DNA from: Leisingera sp. ANG1
GTDB lineage: Bacteria; Pseudomonadota; Alphaproteobacteria; Rhodobacterales; Rhodobacteraceae
Length of the DNA stretch: 64,000 nt
Assembly: GCF_000203975.2 (NCBI RefSeq)
Contig: NZ_AFCF02000001.1
Location: 875,783 to 939,782, forward strand
Direction: 5' to 3'
Every line of letters starts with the position of its first letter. Within the stretch, counting starts at the first letter, position 1. Of this stretch, positions 1 to 9,345 are shown piece after piece. A program made the translations under genes and the position numbers. A model generated the notes under the pieces. It did no database searches. It was not told the origin of the DNA and saw only the letters and a program-made list of their open reading frames with translations.

Positions 1-1182
1 CCGCAGCTCCAGCGGATCAACTCCCAGTTCGCGCGCGGCGCGGTCCATCACCCGTTCCAGCACATAGATCGCCTCAGGCCGCCCGGCGCCGCGGTAGGCG
101 TCCACCTGAGTGGTGTTGGTATAGATACCCTCCACCTGCAGCCAGGCGGTCTGGATGTCATAGACACCCGCCAGCACCCGGCTGAACAGCTGGGTCTGGA
201 TCGGCTGCCCGAAATGGGCGTTGTAAGCGCCAAGATTGCAGCGGGTCGACACCCTGTAGGCGGTGATCTTCAGATCCTCGTCAAAAGCCAGCTCAGCCAG
301 CGAGGTCAGATCGCGGCCTCCGTTGTCGCTCAGCATGGCCTCAGACCGGTCTGACATCCAGAACACCGGGCGGCTCAGCACCGTGGCGGCGTGGGCCACT
401 GCGAAGTATTCGGGGTAGGCAAAGGCCTTCATCCCGAAACCGCCGCCGACATCCGGCGTGGTGACTTTGATGTCATCCTCATTGAGCCCCAGCTTGGAAG
501 CCAGCTGGGACTTCATGCCCCAAACCCCCTGACCGCCAAAGGTGAAATGCAGCCGCCCCTGCTGCCATTCGGCAAAGCAGCCGCGCGGCTCCATGGTGCT
601 GACCATGATCCGGTTGTCCTCGACCTGGAGGGCAACGGTATGGGCGGCAGTGCGGAAGGCCTCTGCCGTGGCCGCCTCATCCCCCATGCCCCAGTCAAAG
701 GCCTTGTTGTCCGGCACGCTGCCGTGCAGGGCCTCGCCGCCTGGGTGAAGGTCCAGCTTGACCGGCAGGTCGCCGATCTCCAGTTCGATCAGTTCACCCG
801 CATCACGGGCCTGGTCCAGCGTTTCAGCCACGACAACGGCCACCGGCTCCCCGACATAGCGGACCTTGTTGCGGGCCAGCATCGGGCGTTCCGGCGAGGC
901 GCCGTCCGTGCCATCCCGGTTTTTCACCGTGGTGCCATCCATTGAGACGTTGATGCCAGCAGCCTCAAGGTCCGCCAGGGTGATCACCGCATGGACGCCT
1001 TCGGCCTCCAGCGCATCTTCCGTGTGCAGCGCCGTGATCACCCCATGCGCCACCGGGCTGCGCAGCACCCAGGCGCGCAAGGCATCTGCCGGGGCGGCAT
1101 CTTCGACGTAGTTGCCCTGCCCGGTCAGGAACCTTACATCCTCGACCCGTTTTACCGGCTGGCTTTTCCCGAATTTGTCCAT
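1..1182 (-). CDS. Xanthine dehydrogenase / CO dehydrogenase family molybdopterin-binding large subunit, 3' end cut by window
   Basis: Reading the minus strand from an ATG at 1182 gives 394 uninterrupted codons to the window edge, so only the N-terminal half is present. It begins MDKFGKSQPVKRVEDVRFLTG, the usual start of CoxL-like subunits. It has the hammerhead-type N-domain, then DVGGGFGMK near residue 242 and AYRGAGRPE near residue 360, both typical of the xanthine oxidase/CoxL superfamily. Such subunits carry the Mo-pterin cofactor and work with FAD and 2Fe-2S subunits. The substrate cannot be told, because the CoxL-specific active-site loop would lie at or beyond the edge. The gene follows the decarboxylase by 48 bp on the same strand. 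Confidence 0.88.
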   Translation of the reverse strand, partial: MDKFGKSQPVKRVEDVRFLTGQGNYVEDAAPADALRAWVLRSPVAHGVITALHTEDALEAEGVHAVITLADLEAAGINVSMDGTTVKNRDGTDGASPERPMLARNKVRYVGEPVAVVVAETLDQARDAGELIELEIGDLPVKLDLHPGGEALHGSVPDNKAFDWGMGDEAATAEAFRTAAHTVALQVEDNRIMVSTMEPRGCFAEWQQGRLHFTFGGQGVWGMKSQLASKLGLNEDDIKVTTPDVGGGFGMKAFAYPEYFAVAHAATVLSRPVFWMSDRSEAMLSDNGGRDLTSLAELAFDEDLKITAYRVSTRCNLGAYNAHFGQPIQTQLFSRVLAGVYDIQTAWLQVEGIYTNTTQVDAYRGAGRPEAIYVLERVMDRAARELGVDPLELR

Positions 1183-1184
1183 GC

Positions 1185-1222
1185 TCGCCCCCTGTCCGCG
1201 CTGACTGGCTGTCCGGGGGCGA
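1185..1222 (-). promoter_or_regulatory. Hairpin just upstream of the molybdoenzyme start, covering its likely ribosome binding site
   Basis: TCGCCCCC at 1185-1192 and GGGGGCGA at 1215-1222 are perfect inverted repeats with a 22-base loop. On the minus strand the GGGGGCGAG arm nearest the gene ends two bases before the ATG at 1182 and is the only purine-rich segment that could serve as a Shine-Dalgarno. The hairpin could mask initiation or separate expression of the two genes. There is no T-run, so it is not a classical terminator. Function is inferred. Confidence 0.45.
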
Positions 1223-1230
1223 GAGTACCC

Positions 1231-2382
1231 TTAGCTGGCCGGTTGTCCAGCCAGCTCAATCACCGTCGCCACGTCACTGAGGCCATAGCCGTTGAACTGC
1301 GTGCTCATGGCAGAGGAATAGGCGCCTAGCCCCGGAAACAGGACATAGTCGCCGGTGGCGGCATCACAGGGCAGCGGCAGCCCGTCCGGCAGCCTGTCCA
1401 GACTATCGCAGGTGGGGCCGAACACCACCCGCGGCTTGCGCTCGCCCCCGCGATGCTTACCGTCAATACCGACGACCTCTACCCGGCCCGGCAGACCCAT
1501 GTCGCGGATATCAACCAGCCCGCCGTAGATGCCATCGTTGAGAAAGACCACCTCGCCTGCTTTGCGCATTCCCTTGATGCGGGCGGCCAGGGTGAAACTT
1601 TCGGAGACCATGGCGCGCCCGGGCTCACAGATCAGCTTCGGCTTGTCTGCGCCAAAAGCTTGATCTGCCGCATTGCCGATGGCGGCAAAGACCTTCTCCA
1701 GATCCGGTGCCACGCCGTCGCGGTTGGCGGCAAAGCCGCCGCCAACGTTCAGGCGGGTGATGTGCACGCCTGCTTCGTCAATGATCCGCTTGGCGGCATG
1801 GACATATTCGACCCAGGCGCTTTCATCCTCGCATTGGGTGCCGGGGTGGAAACACAGCGCAGGAGTCCAGCCGCGGGCGGCCACCTGCTTCAGCAGTTCG
1901 ACGGCCTCCTCGGGGGCAGCACCGAACTTGCTGCCAAAATCATAGGCCGCGCCTGCAACCGGCAGCGCGAAACGCACAGCGATTTCGCAGGAGCGCGGCA
2001 CCGCGTCCAGCTTCTCAAGCTCGCTCAGCTCATCCACCGACCAGCTCGCGACGCCGTGCTCGATGCCTGCTGCAACCTCCGCCTCAGAACGCATCGGGTT
2101 GTTGTAATGCATGACTGCGTCGGGGCTGGCGGCGCGCACCGCCTCCATTTCCGCGGGCGAGGCCACGTCAAACGCCGTGATCCCAGCAGCCACCAGATTG
2201 GACAGAACCGCCGGGTGCGGGTTTGCCTTGACCGCATAAGTCACCAGGCCCGGAAACCCCTCCCGGAACCGCCGCGCCACCTCATGCAGGACCCGCGGCG
2301 AGAAATACAGGATCGGGTGATCCGGCGTGCTGCGGGCCAGGTGGGACTCAGGCGAAAGCCATAGCGGGGGAATCTGCTGCAT
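1231..2382 (-). CDS. Type III PLP-dependent decarboxylase (ornithine/lysine decarboxylase type)
   Basis: 383 aa, an alanine-racemase-fold (group IV) amino acid decarboxylase. The PLP lysine is K52 in TYAVKANP. FHPGTQ lies at 179-184, the glycine-rich phosphate loop VGGGF at 213-217 and CEPGR at 252-256. The catalytic cysteine of ornithine decarboxylases is C325 in GPTCDS, and FNGY is at 363-366. Length and motifs fit bacterial ornithine/lysine decarboxylases, which make putrescine or cadaverine, better than diaminopimelate decarboxylase. A GAGGAT ribosome site precedes the ATG. It is divergent from an Lrp/AsnC regulator that probably controls it. Putrescine made here could feed the gamma-glutamyl amine genes near 14-19 kb, but that link is inferred. 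Confidence 0.88.
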   Translation of the reverse strand: MQQIPPLWLSPESHLARSTPDHPILYFSPRVLHEVARRFREGFPGLVTYAVKANPHPAVLSNLVAAGITAFDVASPAEMEAVRAASPDAVMHYNNPMRSEAEVAAGIEHGVASWSVDELSELEKLDAVPRSCEIAVRFALPVAGAAYDFGSKFGAAPEEAVELLKQVAARGWTPALCFHPGTQCEDESAWVEYVHAAKRIIDEAGVHITRLNVGGGFAANRDGVAPDLEKVFAAIGNAADQAFGADKPKLICEPGRAMVSESFTLAARIKGMRKAGEVVFLNDGIYGGLVDIRDMGLPGRVEVVGIDGKHRGGERKPRVVFGPTCDSLDRLPDGLPLPCDAATGDYVLFPGLGAYSSAMSTQFNGYGLSDVATVIELAGQPAS

Positions 2383-2417
2383 CGGGTAATCCTCATTCGT
2401 TTTGCATATTTTGCGTG

Positions 2418-2432
2418 AATTGATCGTCGATT
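2418..2432. promoter_or_regulatory. Candidate operator between the decarboxylase and the Lrp/AsnC gene
   Basis: The 15-mer AATTGATCGTCGATT is an imperfect palindrome (5 of 7 pairs match) in the middle of the 105-bp divergent spacer. Lrp/AsnC proteins commonly bind such 15-bp sites between their own gene and a divergent target. The match to any consensus is loose. Confidence 0.3.
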
Positions 2433-2487
2433 CCGGTTGGCACTTTGCCTATAGTGACGAAAACATCCGTCATATCGCAGGCAATCC

Positions 2488-2925
2488 ATGCAAACCGACG
2501 ACACCGATCAGCGCCTTGTCACCCTGCTGCGGGAGAACGCCCGCCGCCCGGTGGCTGAGCTTGCCCGCCATCTGGGTCTCGCCCGCACCACGGTGCAGGC
2601 CCGGATCGAGCGGCTGGAAAGCACCGGCGTTATATCCGGATACACGCTGAAAACTTCTGCTGCCGCCCGCCCGCCACTGCAGGCCACGGTGCTGATGTCG
2701 ATTGAACCGCGGTCAGGGCCAGAGGTGCTGGCCCGCCTGCGCAGCCTGCCGGGGGTGGAGGTGGTGCACACGACCTCAGGCCGGTTCGACTTGCTGGCGC
2801 AGGTGGTGGCGCAAAGCACGGCTGAGCTGGACGAAACCATAGACCACATCGCAGAGGCGCGGGGCGTGCGGTCCTCCGAAAGCCTGATCCACCTGGCCAC
2901 CAAACTGGACCGGAAAGGGCAATAG
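2488..2925 (+). CDS. Lrp/AsnC family transcriptional regulator
   Basis: 145 aa. Residues 1-55 form the AsnC winged helix-turn-helix (DDTDQRLVTLLRENARRP at the start, then LARTTVQARIERLESTGVI). Residues 65-140 form the RAM ligand-binding and oligomerisation domain. Family members bind amino acids and act on nearby genes. It is divergent from the type III decarboxylase, so the likely effector is a basic amino acid or polyamine. The start is the ATG at 2488; no better start lies upstream. Confidence 0.9.
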   Translation: MQTDDTDQRLVTLLRENARRPVAELARHLGLARTTVQARIERLESTGVISGYTLKTSAAARPPLQATVLMSIEPRSGPEVLARLRSLPGVEVVHTTSGRFDLLAQVVAQSTAELDETIDHIAEARGVRSSESLIHLATKLDRKGQ

Positions 2926-2928
2926 AGG

Positions 2929-3810
2929 TCAGGCGCTCCTCACGTAATCCAGAAGCCAGTCGCGGAACAGTTTTGCCGCGGGACGCATGGCGCCGCGGTC
3001 GGGATAGATCAAGTGGTAGGCCTCCTGCCCCGGCACGTCGACGTCCGGAAGGCAACGCACCAGTCCGCTGGCCCTGACCACCGCATCCGACGCAGGTGCC
3101 CGAGCCAATGCAATCCCCATGCCCTGCGCCGACAGTTCCGCCGCCATCAGCGAGTTGTCGGCAAAGAAATAGCGCGCTTGCCCATGGGACAGGCGCAGGT
3201 TCTCAAACAGCTGCACCCAGCTGGCCCGGTGGGTCGAGACTTCGATCAGGGGAAAGCGGAAGAGGTCCTGCGGAGACTGGATTTGCGCGGCGATCTCTGG
3301 CCGGGCCACCGGATAGAGCACCTCCCGCAACAACTCATCCCCTTCGGTGCCGAACAGCGAAGGGTTGCCAAAGACGATCTGCAAATCTGTAAACTGGTTG
3401 GCGAAGTCCGCCGCCATATTGCCGGTGCTGAGCGCCAGGCTGACCTGCGGATGCGCGGCTTGGAACTGCGGCAGCCCGCGCGCCAGCACCCCATGGGCAA
3501 ACAGCAGCACAGATTGCACAAACAGCCGCTGCTCGCGGCTTTCGCCGAACAGGCCGGTGGTGGCGGTTTCCAGCATCAGAAGCGACTGCTGGACCGAGGG
3601 CAGATAGGCCCGCCCGGCCTCTGTCAGCGTCACCGCATGGGCGTGGCGGTGAAACAGAGGCGTGCCCAGCTGCGTTTCCAGCGCCTTCACTTGCTGGCTG
3701 ACGGCAGCGGCCGACATGTTCAACTGCCCGGCCGCGCGGGCAAAGCTTTCGGTGCGTGCCGCGGCTTCAAACACGCGCAGCCAGTTCAGGGAGGGGATCC
3801 GGGTCGCCAT
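2929..3810 (-). CDS. LysR family transcriptional regulator (GcvA-like)
   Basis: 293 aa. The N-terminal winged helix is at residues 5-65 (SLNWLRVFEAAARTESFARAA and AAAVSQQVKALE), followed by a LysR substrate-binding domain. The opening PSLNWLRVFEAAAR is typical of the GcvA-like branch. It ends 3 bp after the convergent Lrp gene and is divergent from the membrane hydroxylase at 3947, its most likely target. A strong palindrome sits directly upstream of its ATG. The effector is unknown. Confidence 0.9.
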   Translation of the reverse strand: MATRIPSLNWLRVFEAAARTESFARAAGQLNMSAAAVSQQVKALETQLGTPLFHRHAHAVTLTEAGRAYLPSVQQSLLMLETATTGLFGESREQRLFVQSVLLFAHGVLARGLPQFQAAHPQVSLALSTGNMAADFANQFTDLQIVFGNPSLFGTEGDELLREVLYPVARPEIAAQIQSPQDLFRFPLIEVSTHRASWVQLFENLRLSHGQARYFFADNSLMAAELSAQGMGIALARAPASDAVVRASGLVRCLPDVDVPGQEAYHLIYPDRGAMRPAAKLFRDWLLDYVRSA

Positions 3811-3816
3811 GAAAGG

Positions 3817-3837
3817 AGGCTAAGCAGAACTTAGCCT
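3817..3837. promoter_or_regulatory. LysR-type operator palindrome AGGCTAAG-N5-CTTAGCCT
   Basis: Perfect 8-bp arms (3817-3824 and 3830-3837) with a 5-base centre contain the T-N11-A core of LysR boxes (T3821, A3833). The site begins 7 bp upstream of the lysR ATG and lies in the 136-bp divergent region, as expected for autoregulation plus control of the hydroxylase gene. Confidence 0.65.
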
Positions 3838-3946
3838 AACCGGCAAGACATACCGTGCTGGGAATTTCCGCCCCTCACATAGGGTTCTCTGCAGCTAACA
3901 CCCGCTGCTTAGGCGGCAAATTCACCAGCCATATGAGACACGAGAC

Positions 3947-4948
3947 ATGACAACTCCCGCCAACGCCCCGCGCCCCAAGCGGAAGATTTGGAACTTCACC
4001 CCCCAGCTTCCAATCCAGACCTCCCCCTATTGGGATTGGCCGATGAAACCGCTGGCTTCGATCAGATACCTGCTGCAAAGCTGGAACCCGCTCGCACTCA
4101 GGGCGCTGCTGCTGGTTTTTGCGATCATCACCTGGACCTTCTTCACCCCCTCGCTGGACCGCATCGCCACCTTCAGTTGGGACTGGGTGTTCGAGATCTG
4201 GTTCCGCAACTTCTGCATCCTGATGGTGGTGGCCGGCGGGCTGCATCTGGCGCTGTGGAAGTTCCGGACGCAAGCGGATGAGTACCGCTATGACATGCGT
4301 CCGATGATGAAGGGCGCCAAGGTCTTCACCTTCAAGAACCAGGTCTGGGACAACATGTTCTGGACCCTTGGCCCCGCACTCACCTTCTGGACCTTCTGGG
4401 AGAGCTTCATCCTATATGCCTATGCCAACGGCTGGGTGACGATGATCACGCTGGAGAGCAATCCGGTCTGGTTCACTGTCATGACTGTCTTCATCCCGAT
4501 CTGGGCGGGCTTCCACTTCTACTGGCTGCACCGGCTGCTGCATGTGGGCGTGCTTTATACCAAGGTGCACGCCTGGCATCACCGCAACATCAACACCGGC
4601 CCCTGGTCCGGCCTGGCGATGCATCCGGTGGAGAGCTTCTTTCTGATGTTCGACACCATGATTTTCTTCTTCCTGCCGGGGCATCCGGTACTGGCGATCT
4701 TCCTGCTGTTCCACCACGGCATCGGCGCGCCGACCTCGCACGCAGGGTTCGAGCATCTGAAACTCGGCAACAAAGCTAAGTTCCTGGTCGGCGATTTCTT
4801 CCACCAGCTGCACCACAGGTTTTTCGACTGCAACTACGGCACCTGGGAAACCCCCTGGGACGAATGGTTCAACACCTTCCATGACGGCACTGAAGAGGGC
4901 AACGAAATGGTCAAGGAACGCCGCCGCAAGATCTGGAGCGCAGGCTGA
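3947..4948 (+). CDS. Sterol desaturase / fatty acid hydroxylase family membrane protein
   Basis: 333 aa integral membrane di-iron enzyme. Histidine clusters HRLLH (195-199), HAWHH (208-212), HAGFEH (265-270) and HQLHH (286-290) match the eight-histidine signature of the family. Hydrophobic segments occur near residues 48-66, 87-104, 140-160 and 172-192. Family members hydroxylate or desaturate lipids such as sterols, carotenoids or ornithine lipids using O2. Which substrate applies here cannot be read from the sequence. It is probably controlled by the divergent LysR gene. Confidence 0.88.
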   Translation: MTTPANAPRPKRKIWNFTPQLPIQTSPYWDWPMKPLASIRYLLQSWNPLALRALLLVFAIITWTFFTPSLDRIATFSWDWVFEIWFRNFCILMVVAGGLHLALWKFRTQADEYRYDMRPMMKGAKVFTFKNQVWDNMFWTLGPALTFWTFWESFILYAYANGWVTMITLESNPVWFTVMTVFIPIWAGFHFYWLHRLLHVGVLYTKVHAWHHRNINTGPWSGLAMHPVESFFLMFDTMIFFFLPGHPVLAIFLLFHHGIGAPTSHAGFEHLKLGNKAKFLVGDFFHQLHHRFFDCNYGTWETPWDEWFNTFHDGTEEGNEMVKERRRKIWSAG

Positions 4949-5277
4949 AGCGGGGCAAGCCAAAGCCTTCCTGCAACCCGATTGCACGGTAGCTAGAATC
5001 GTGCGCCCGGCCCATACCGCGGAATGCGCGTCAGCAGGGGCCGGGCGTCTTTGACTGCGGCGCCGGAACCGGGCGCCTGAAACTTTATGCACCCCGCGGA
5101 CCTGCGTGGCGCATGGTGAAGTTAAAACGCAGCGCCCCGGCCAAAGTTCCAAAAACTGCGCCTGGGCGCATCGCCGCACCTGCCCGCCCGCTGCTGCGCC
5201 GCTGGGACTTTCCCTTTGCCGCCCCTTTCGGTAAGGGATAGCGCGACCCGAAATTACACGCACGCAGGACCTAGCGC
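4949..5277. other. Non-coding spacer before valS
   Basis: 329 bp between the hydroxylase stop and valS. I see no convincing gene, terminator or T-box-like leader. A weak ribosome site (GCAGGA) precedes the valS ATG. It presumably carries the valS promoter, which I cannot place with confidence. Confidence 0.4.
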
Positions 5278-8200
5278 ATGGCGATGGAAAAGACATTCAA
5301 CGCGGCCGAAGCCGAGAGCCGCCTTTACAAGGCCTGGGAAGAGGCCGGCTGTTTCAAGGCAGGCGCCAACGCCAAGCCGGAAGCCTCCACCTATTGCATC
5401 ATGATCCCGCCGCCCAACGTGACAGGCGTCCTGCACATGGGCCATGCCTTCAACAACACGCTTCAGGACATCCTGATCCGCTGGAAGCGTATGCAGGGCT
5501 TTGACACCCTGTGGCAGCCCGGCACCGACCATGCGGGCATCGCAACGCAAATGGTGGTGGAGCGCGAGCTGGCAAAGAACCAGCAGCCGTCGCGCCGCGA
5601 GCTGGGCCGCGAAAAATTCCTGGAGAAGGTCTGGGAATGGAAGGAAAAATCCGGCGGCACCATTGTTGAGCAGCTGAAACGCCTCGGCGCCTCCTGCGAT
5701 TTCTCCCGCACCGCCTTCACCATGGCAGGCGCCCAAGGCGACACCCGCACCGGCCACGAGAACTCCCCCAATTTCCACGATGCCGTGATCAAGGTGTTTG
5801 TGGAGATGTACAACAAGGGGCTGATCTACCGCGGCAAGCGGCTGGTCAACTGGGACCCGCATTTCGAAACCGCGATTTCCGACCTTGAGGTCGAGAACAT
5901 CGAGGTCGCAGGCCACATGTGGCACTTCAAATACCCGCTCGCGAACGGTGCCACTTACACCTATGTGGAGAAGGACGAAGACGGCAACGTCATCCTCGAG
6001 GAGGAGCGCGACTATATCTCCATCGCTACCACCCGGCCCGAGACCATGCTGGGCGACGGCGCGGTGGCCGTGCACCCCTCGGACGAACGCTACGCGCCCA
6101 TCGTCGGCAAACTGTGCGAAATCCCGGTCGGCCCCAAGGAACACCGCCGCCTGATCCCGATCATCACCGATGAGTACCCGGACAAGGACTTCGGCTCCGG
6201 CGCCGTGAAGATCACCGGCGCGCATGACTTCAACGACTATCAGGTTGCCAAGCGCGGCGGCATCCCGATGTACCGCCTGATGGATATGCGCGGCCAGATG
6301 CGGGCCGACGGCGCGCCTTATGCCGAGGCCGCTGGCATTGCCATGGCCGTGGCCAAGGGCGAGCAGACCCTGGGTGAGAACGAAGCCGACGCCGTCAACC
6401 TGGTGCCGGACGACCTGCGCGGGCTGGACCGGTTCGAGGCACGCAAACTGGTGGTCGAGCAGATCACCAGCGAAGGCCTGGCGGTGATGCACATCGTCAC
6501 CAAGACCGATCCGGAGAGCGGTGAAGAGGTCCAAGTGCTGGAGCCTTACGTCGAGAACAAGCCGATCATGCAGCCCTTCGGCGACCGCTCCAAGGTTGTG
6601 ATCGAGCCGATGCTGACCGACCAGTGGTTCGTAGATGCGGAAAAGGTCGTCGGCCCGGCGCTGGATGCGGTCCGCAATGGCGACGTGAAGATCCTGCCGG
6701 AAAGCGGCGAGAAGACCTATTACCACTGGCTGGAGAACATCGAGCCCTGGTGCATCTCGCGCCAGCTGTGGTGGGGCCATCAGATCCCGGTTTGGTACAT
6801 CCCCGGCGAGGACGATTGGTACGCCATTTGTGCCGCGACCGAAGAAGAGGCGCTGGAAAAGGCGCGTCTGCAATCCGTCGAAGGTACCGAATTCCGCATC
6901 GTAGCCGATCAGCATGAAGCCGCAAAGATTCTGGCTGAACAGGTCAAGCTGATGGATGTGCAGGACGAAGGCGCGATCCGCAGCTTTGATGGCCCAATGC
7001 AAGTGCCGATGTTCCGCGACCCCGACGTGCTGGACACCTGGTTCTCCTCCGGCCTGTGGCCGATCGGCACCCTGGGCTGGCCGGAAGACACTGCCGAGAT
7101 GCAGAAATACTTCCCGACCTCGACCCTGGTCACCGGTCAGGACATTCTGTTCTTCTGGGTTGCCCGGATGATGATGATGCAACTGGCAGTGCTGGACGAA
7201 AACCTGCCGGTCAAGGAGCGCATCCCCTTCGACACCGTCTACCTGCATGGCCTGGTGCGCGACGCCAAAGGCAAGAAGATGTCGAAATCCACCGGCAACG
7301 TGGTTGATCCGCTGGAGATCATCGAGGAATTCGGCGCCGACGCGCTGCGCTTTTCCTCCGCCGCGATGGCGGCGCTGGGCGGTGTGCTGAAGCTGGATAT
7401 GGAACGCCTCAAGGGCTACCGGAACTTTGGCACCAAGCTGTGGAATGCGGTGAACTTTGCCCATTTCAACAACGTCTATGACGAAACCGTCCCGGCCTTT
7501 GCGTGCCCGGATGCCAAGGCTGCCGTGAACCAGTGGATCATCGGTGAAACCGCAAAGGTGCGGGTGGAAGTGGACGCGGCACTGGAAGCCTACCGGTTCA
7601 ACGACGCGGCCAATGCGCTTTACGCCTTTGTCTGGGGCAAGGTCTGCGACTGGTATATCGAGCTGTCGAAACCGCTGTTCGGCTCCGAGGATGAGGCGGT
7701 GATCGCCGAAACCCGCCAGACGCTGGGCTGGGTGCTGGATCAGTGCATGATCCTGCTGCACCCGATCATGCCCTTCATCACCGAGGAACTTTGGGGCAAC
7801 ACCGCCAAGCGCGAGAAGATGCTGGTGCATGCCGAGTGGCCCACTTACGGCACCGAGCTGGTCAACGCCGAGGCCGACGCCGAGATGAACTGGGTGATCA
7901 CCGCCATCGAAAATATCCGCTCCACCCGCGCGCAGATGCATGTGCCTGCTGGAGCCAAAATCCCGATGGTCGTCACCGAGTTCTCCGATCAGGCCCGCAC
8001 GGCCTGGGAAAAGAACGAGGCGATGATCCAGAAACTGGCCCGCATCACCTCGCTGGAGCAGGTGGAGAGCTTCCCCAAAGGCTGCGCCAGCGTGGCGGCG
8101 CCCGGTGCGTCCTTCGGTCTGCCACTGGCGGACGTGATCGACGTGGATGCGGAAAAGGCGCGCCTGGAGAAGACACTGGGCAAGCTGGCCAAGGAACTGG

Positions 8201-8349
8201 GCGGCCTGCGCGGGCGGCTGAACAACCCGAAATTCGCGGCCTCCGCGCCGGAAGAGGTTGTGGCGGAAGCCCGCGAGAACCTGGCGGCACGCGAGGAAGA
8301 GGAAGCCAAGGTCAAGGAAGCGCTGGCACGTCTTGCCGAGATCGGCTGA
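5278..8349 (+). CDS. valS: Valyl-tRNA synthetase
   Basis: 1023 aa class Ia synthetase that charges tRNA-Val and edits mischarged threonine. The ATP-binding HIGH motif is HMGH at 53-56 after PPPNVTGVL, and KMSKS is at 667-671. The CP1 editing domain lies between them, the anticodon-binding domain follows, and residues from about 960 form the C-terminal coiled-coil arm ([21 protein letters not shown]). The length is slightly above the E. coli enzyme (951 aa). The ATG at 5278 is used, though an ATG two codons later is also possible. The gene stands alone and is followed by an intrinsic terminator. Confidence 0.98.
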   Translation: MAMEKTFNAAEAESRLYKAWEEAGCFKAGANAKPEASTYCIMIPPPNVTGVLHMGHAFNNTLQDILIRWKRMQGFDTLWQPGTDHAGIATQMVVERELAKNQQPSRRELGREKFLEKVWEWKEKSGGTIVEQLKRLGASCDFSRTAFTMAGAQGDTRTGHENSPNFHDAVIKVFVEMYNKGLIYRGKRLVNWDPHFETAISDLEVENIEVAGHMWHFKYPLANGATYTYVEKDEDGNVILEEERDYISIATTRPETMLGDGAVAVHPSDERYAPIVGKLCEIPVGPKEHRRLIPIITDEYPDKDFGSGAVKITGAHDFNDYQVAKRGGIPMYRLMDMRGQMRADGAPYAEAAGIAMAVAKGEQTLGENEADAVNLVPDDLRGLDRFEARKLVVEQITSEGLAVMHIVTKTDPESGEEVQVLEPYVENKPIMQPFGDRSKVVIEPMLTDQWFVDAEKVVGPALDAVRNGDVKILPESGEKTYYHWLENIEPWCISRQLWWGHQIPVWYIPGEDDWYAICAATEEEALEKARLQSVEGTEFRIVADQHEAAKILAEQVKLMDVQDEGAIRSFDGPMQVPMFRDPDVLDTWFSSGLWPIGTLGWPEDTAEMQKYFPTSTLVTGQDILFFWVARMMMMQLAVLDENLPVKERIPFDTVYLHGLVRDAKGKKMSKSTGNVVDPLEIIEEFGADALRFSSAAMAALGGVLKLDMERLKGYRNFGTKLWNAVNFAHFNNVYDETVPAFACPDAKAAVNQWIIGETAKVRVEVDAALEAYRFNDAANALYAFVWGKVCDWYIELSKPLFGSEDEAVIAETRQTLGWVLDQCMILLHPIMPFITEELWGNTAKREKMLVHAEWPTYGTELVNAEADAEMNWVITAIENIRSTRAQMHVPAGAKIPMVVTEFSDQARTAWEKNEAMIQKLARITSLEQVESFPKGCASVAAPGASFGLPLADVIDVDAEKARLEKTLGKLAKELGGLRGRLNNPKFAASAPEEVVAEARENLAAREEEEAKVKEALARLAEIG

Positions 8350-8370
8350 TCCCGCTGAAAAATACATTCG

Positions 8371-8398
8371 AAACGCCCGCCTCTTCGGCGGGCGTTTT
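8371..8398 (+). terminator. Intrinsic terminator of valS
   Basis: Perfect 11-bp stem AAACGCCCGCC / GGCGGGCGTTT with a TCTTC loop and a T-run, 22 bp after the valS stop. Confidence 0.92.
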
Positions 8399-8532
8399 GC
8401 TGTTCGCTGCAGCGTGTTGAAACCATTCTGATTTTCATCAGTACGGGGAAATTCCTGGTAACCGCCCCATTGTCTTTGCGGCGGTTTTGTATCAGCCTGC
8501 CGTCAACCATAAGAACAAGGGAGGCTGCAGCC

Positions 8533-8841
8533 ATGCCCAATGAAACCACCCCCAAGGGATACTGGGTGGCCCATGTGGATGTGAACGACATGGAGCGCTA
8601 TCAAGCCTATATCAAGGCAGCGCGGCCGGTGCTGGAGGAGTACGAAGCCAAGTTCCTGATCCGCGGCGGCGAGCGGGAAGTGCGTGAAGGCGCGTTCAAG
8701 GCCCGCACCGTTGTCCTTGAATTCAAGGATTTCGAAACCGCTAAAGCCTGCTATGATTCCGTGGCTTATCAGAACGCCAAGGCCTTTCGCGATCTGGTCT
8801 CGACGGGTGATATGCACATCATCGAAGGGTACGGCGGCTGA
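8533..8841 (+). CDS. DUF1330 domain-containing protein
   Basis: 102 aa, single ferredoxin-like domain of the DUF1330 family (GYWVAHVDVNDMERYQAYIKAA, then VVLEFKDFETAKACYDS). These small cytoplasmic dimeric proteins resemble antibiotic-biosynthesis monooxygenase-like folds but have no settled function. The start at 8533 is chosen because AAGGGAGG lies about 10 bp upstream. An in-frame ATG at 8470 would add 21 residues unlike the family. It is followed by the TerB pair on the same strand after 36 bp. Confidence 0.88.
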   Translation: MPNETTPKGYWVAHVDVNDMERYQAYIKAARPVLEEYEAKFLIRGGEREVREGAFKARTVVLEFKDFETAKACYDSVAYQNAKAFRDLVSTGDMHIIEGYGG

Positions 8842-8877
8842 AGCCGTCTGCCCTGCTGCTCTGCCAGAGGTCTGCCG

Positions 8878-9345
8878 ATGCCCTTGCTCAAGAAATTCTT
8901 TCAAGCGTTCCGCCCGTCTGAGCCGCCCGCCCTTCCCGACCCGGATGCCGAACTGGCGCTGGGGGCGCTTTTGGTGCGGGTGGCGCAATCAGACCGTGAC
9001 TACAAGCTGGAGGAGATCAGCCTGATCGACCGGATCCTGGCGCGGCTTTACCAGCACAACGCGATTGAGGCCGCCAAGGTGCGCGCCACTTGCGAAAAAC
9101 TGCACGCAGCAGCGCCCGAAACAGACACTTTCGGCCGGCTGATCCGCGAGACCACCGGGCTGGAGGAACGCCTGGCGGCGCTGGATGCCCTGTGGGAGGT
9201 GGTGCTGGCAGACGGCAACGAGCACGAGGGCGAAATCACCATTATTGAGGACGCGCGCAAGGCTATGGGCCTGTCCTATGCCGACAGTGAAAAGGCCCGC
9301 GCCCGAGCGGTTGAGAAATTCAGCGGCACAGCGGGGGAGAGCTGA
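8878..9345 (+). CDS. TerB-like protein, first of a tandem pair
   Basis: 155 aa. The body (DAELALGALLVRVAQSDRDYKLEEISLIDRIL, then ALWEVVLADGNEHEGE) matches the all-helical TerB/tellurite-resistance fold, including the acidic D-x-x-Y/E turns thought to bind metal. Its stop overlaps the next start by one base (TGATG), so the two are translationally coupled. The pair shares a layout and probably arose by duplication. TerB-like proteins in this setting are widespread in Rhodobacteraceae and do not by themselves imply tellurite resistance. Confidence 0.82.
   Translation: MPLLKKFFQAFRPSEPPALPDPDAELALGALLVRVAQSDRDYKLEEISLIDRILARLYQHNAIEAAKVRATCEKLHAAAPETDTFGRLIRETTGLEERLAALDALWEVVLADGNEHEGEITIIEDARKAMGLSYADSEKARARAVEKFSGTAGES

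Noticed and set aside
5254-8367. Very long open frame on the minus strand opposite valS
   Set aside because: It is antisense to an unmistakable valS with HIGH and KMSKS motifs. High-GC third positions produce such shadow frames.
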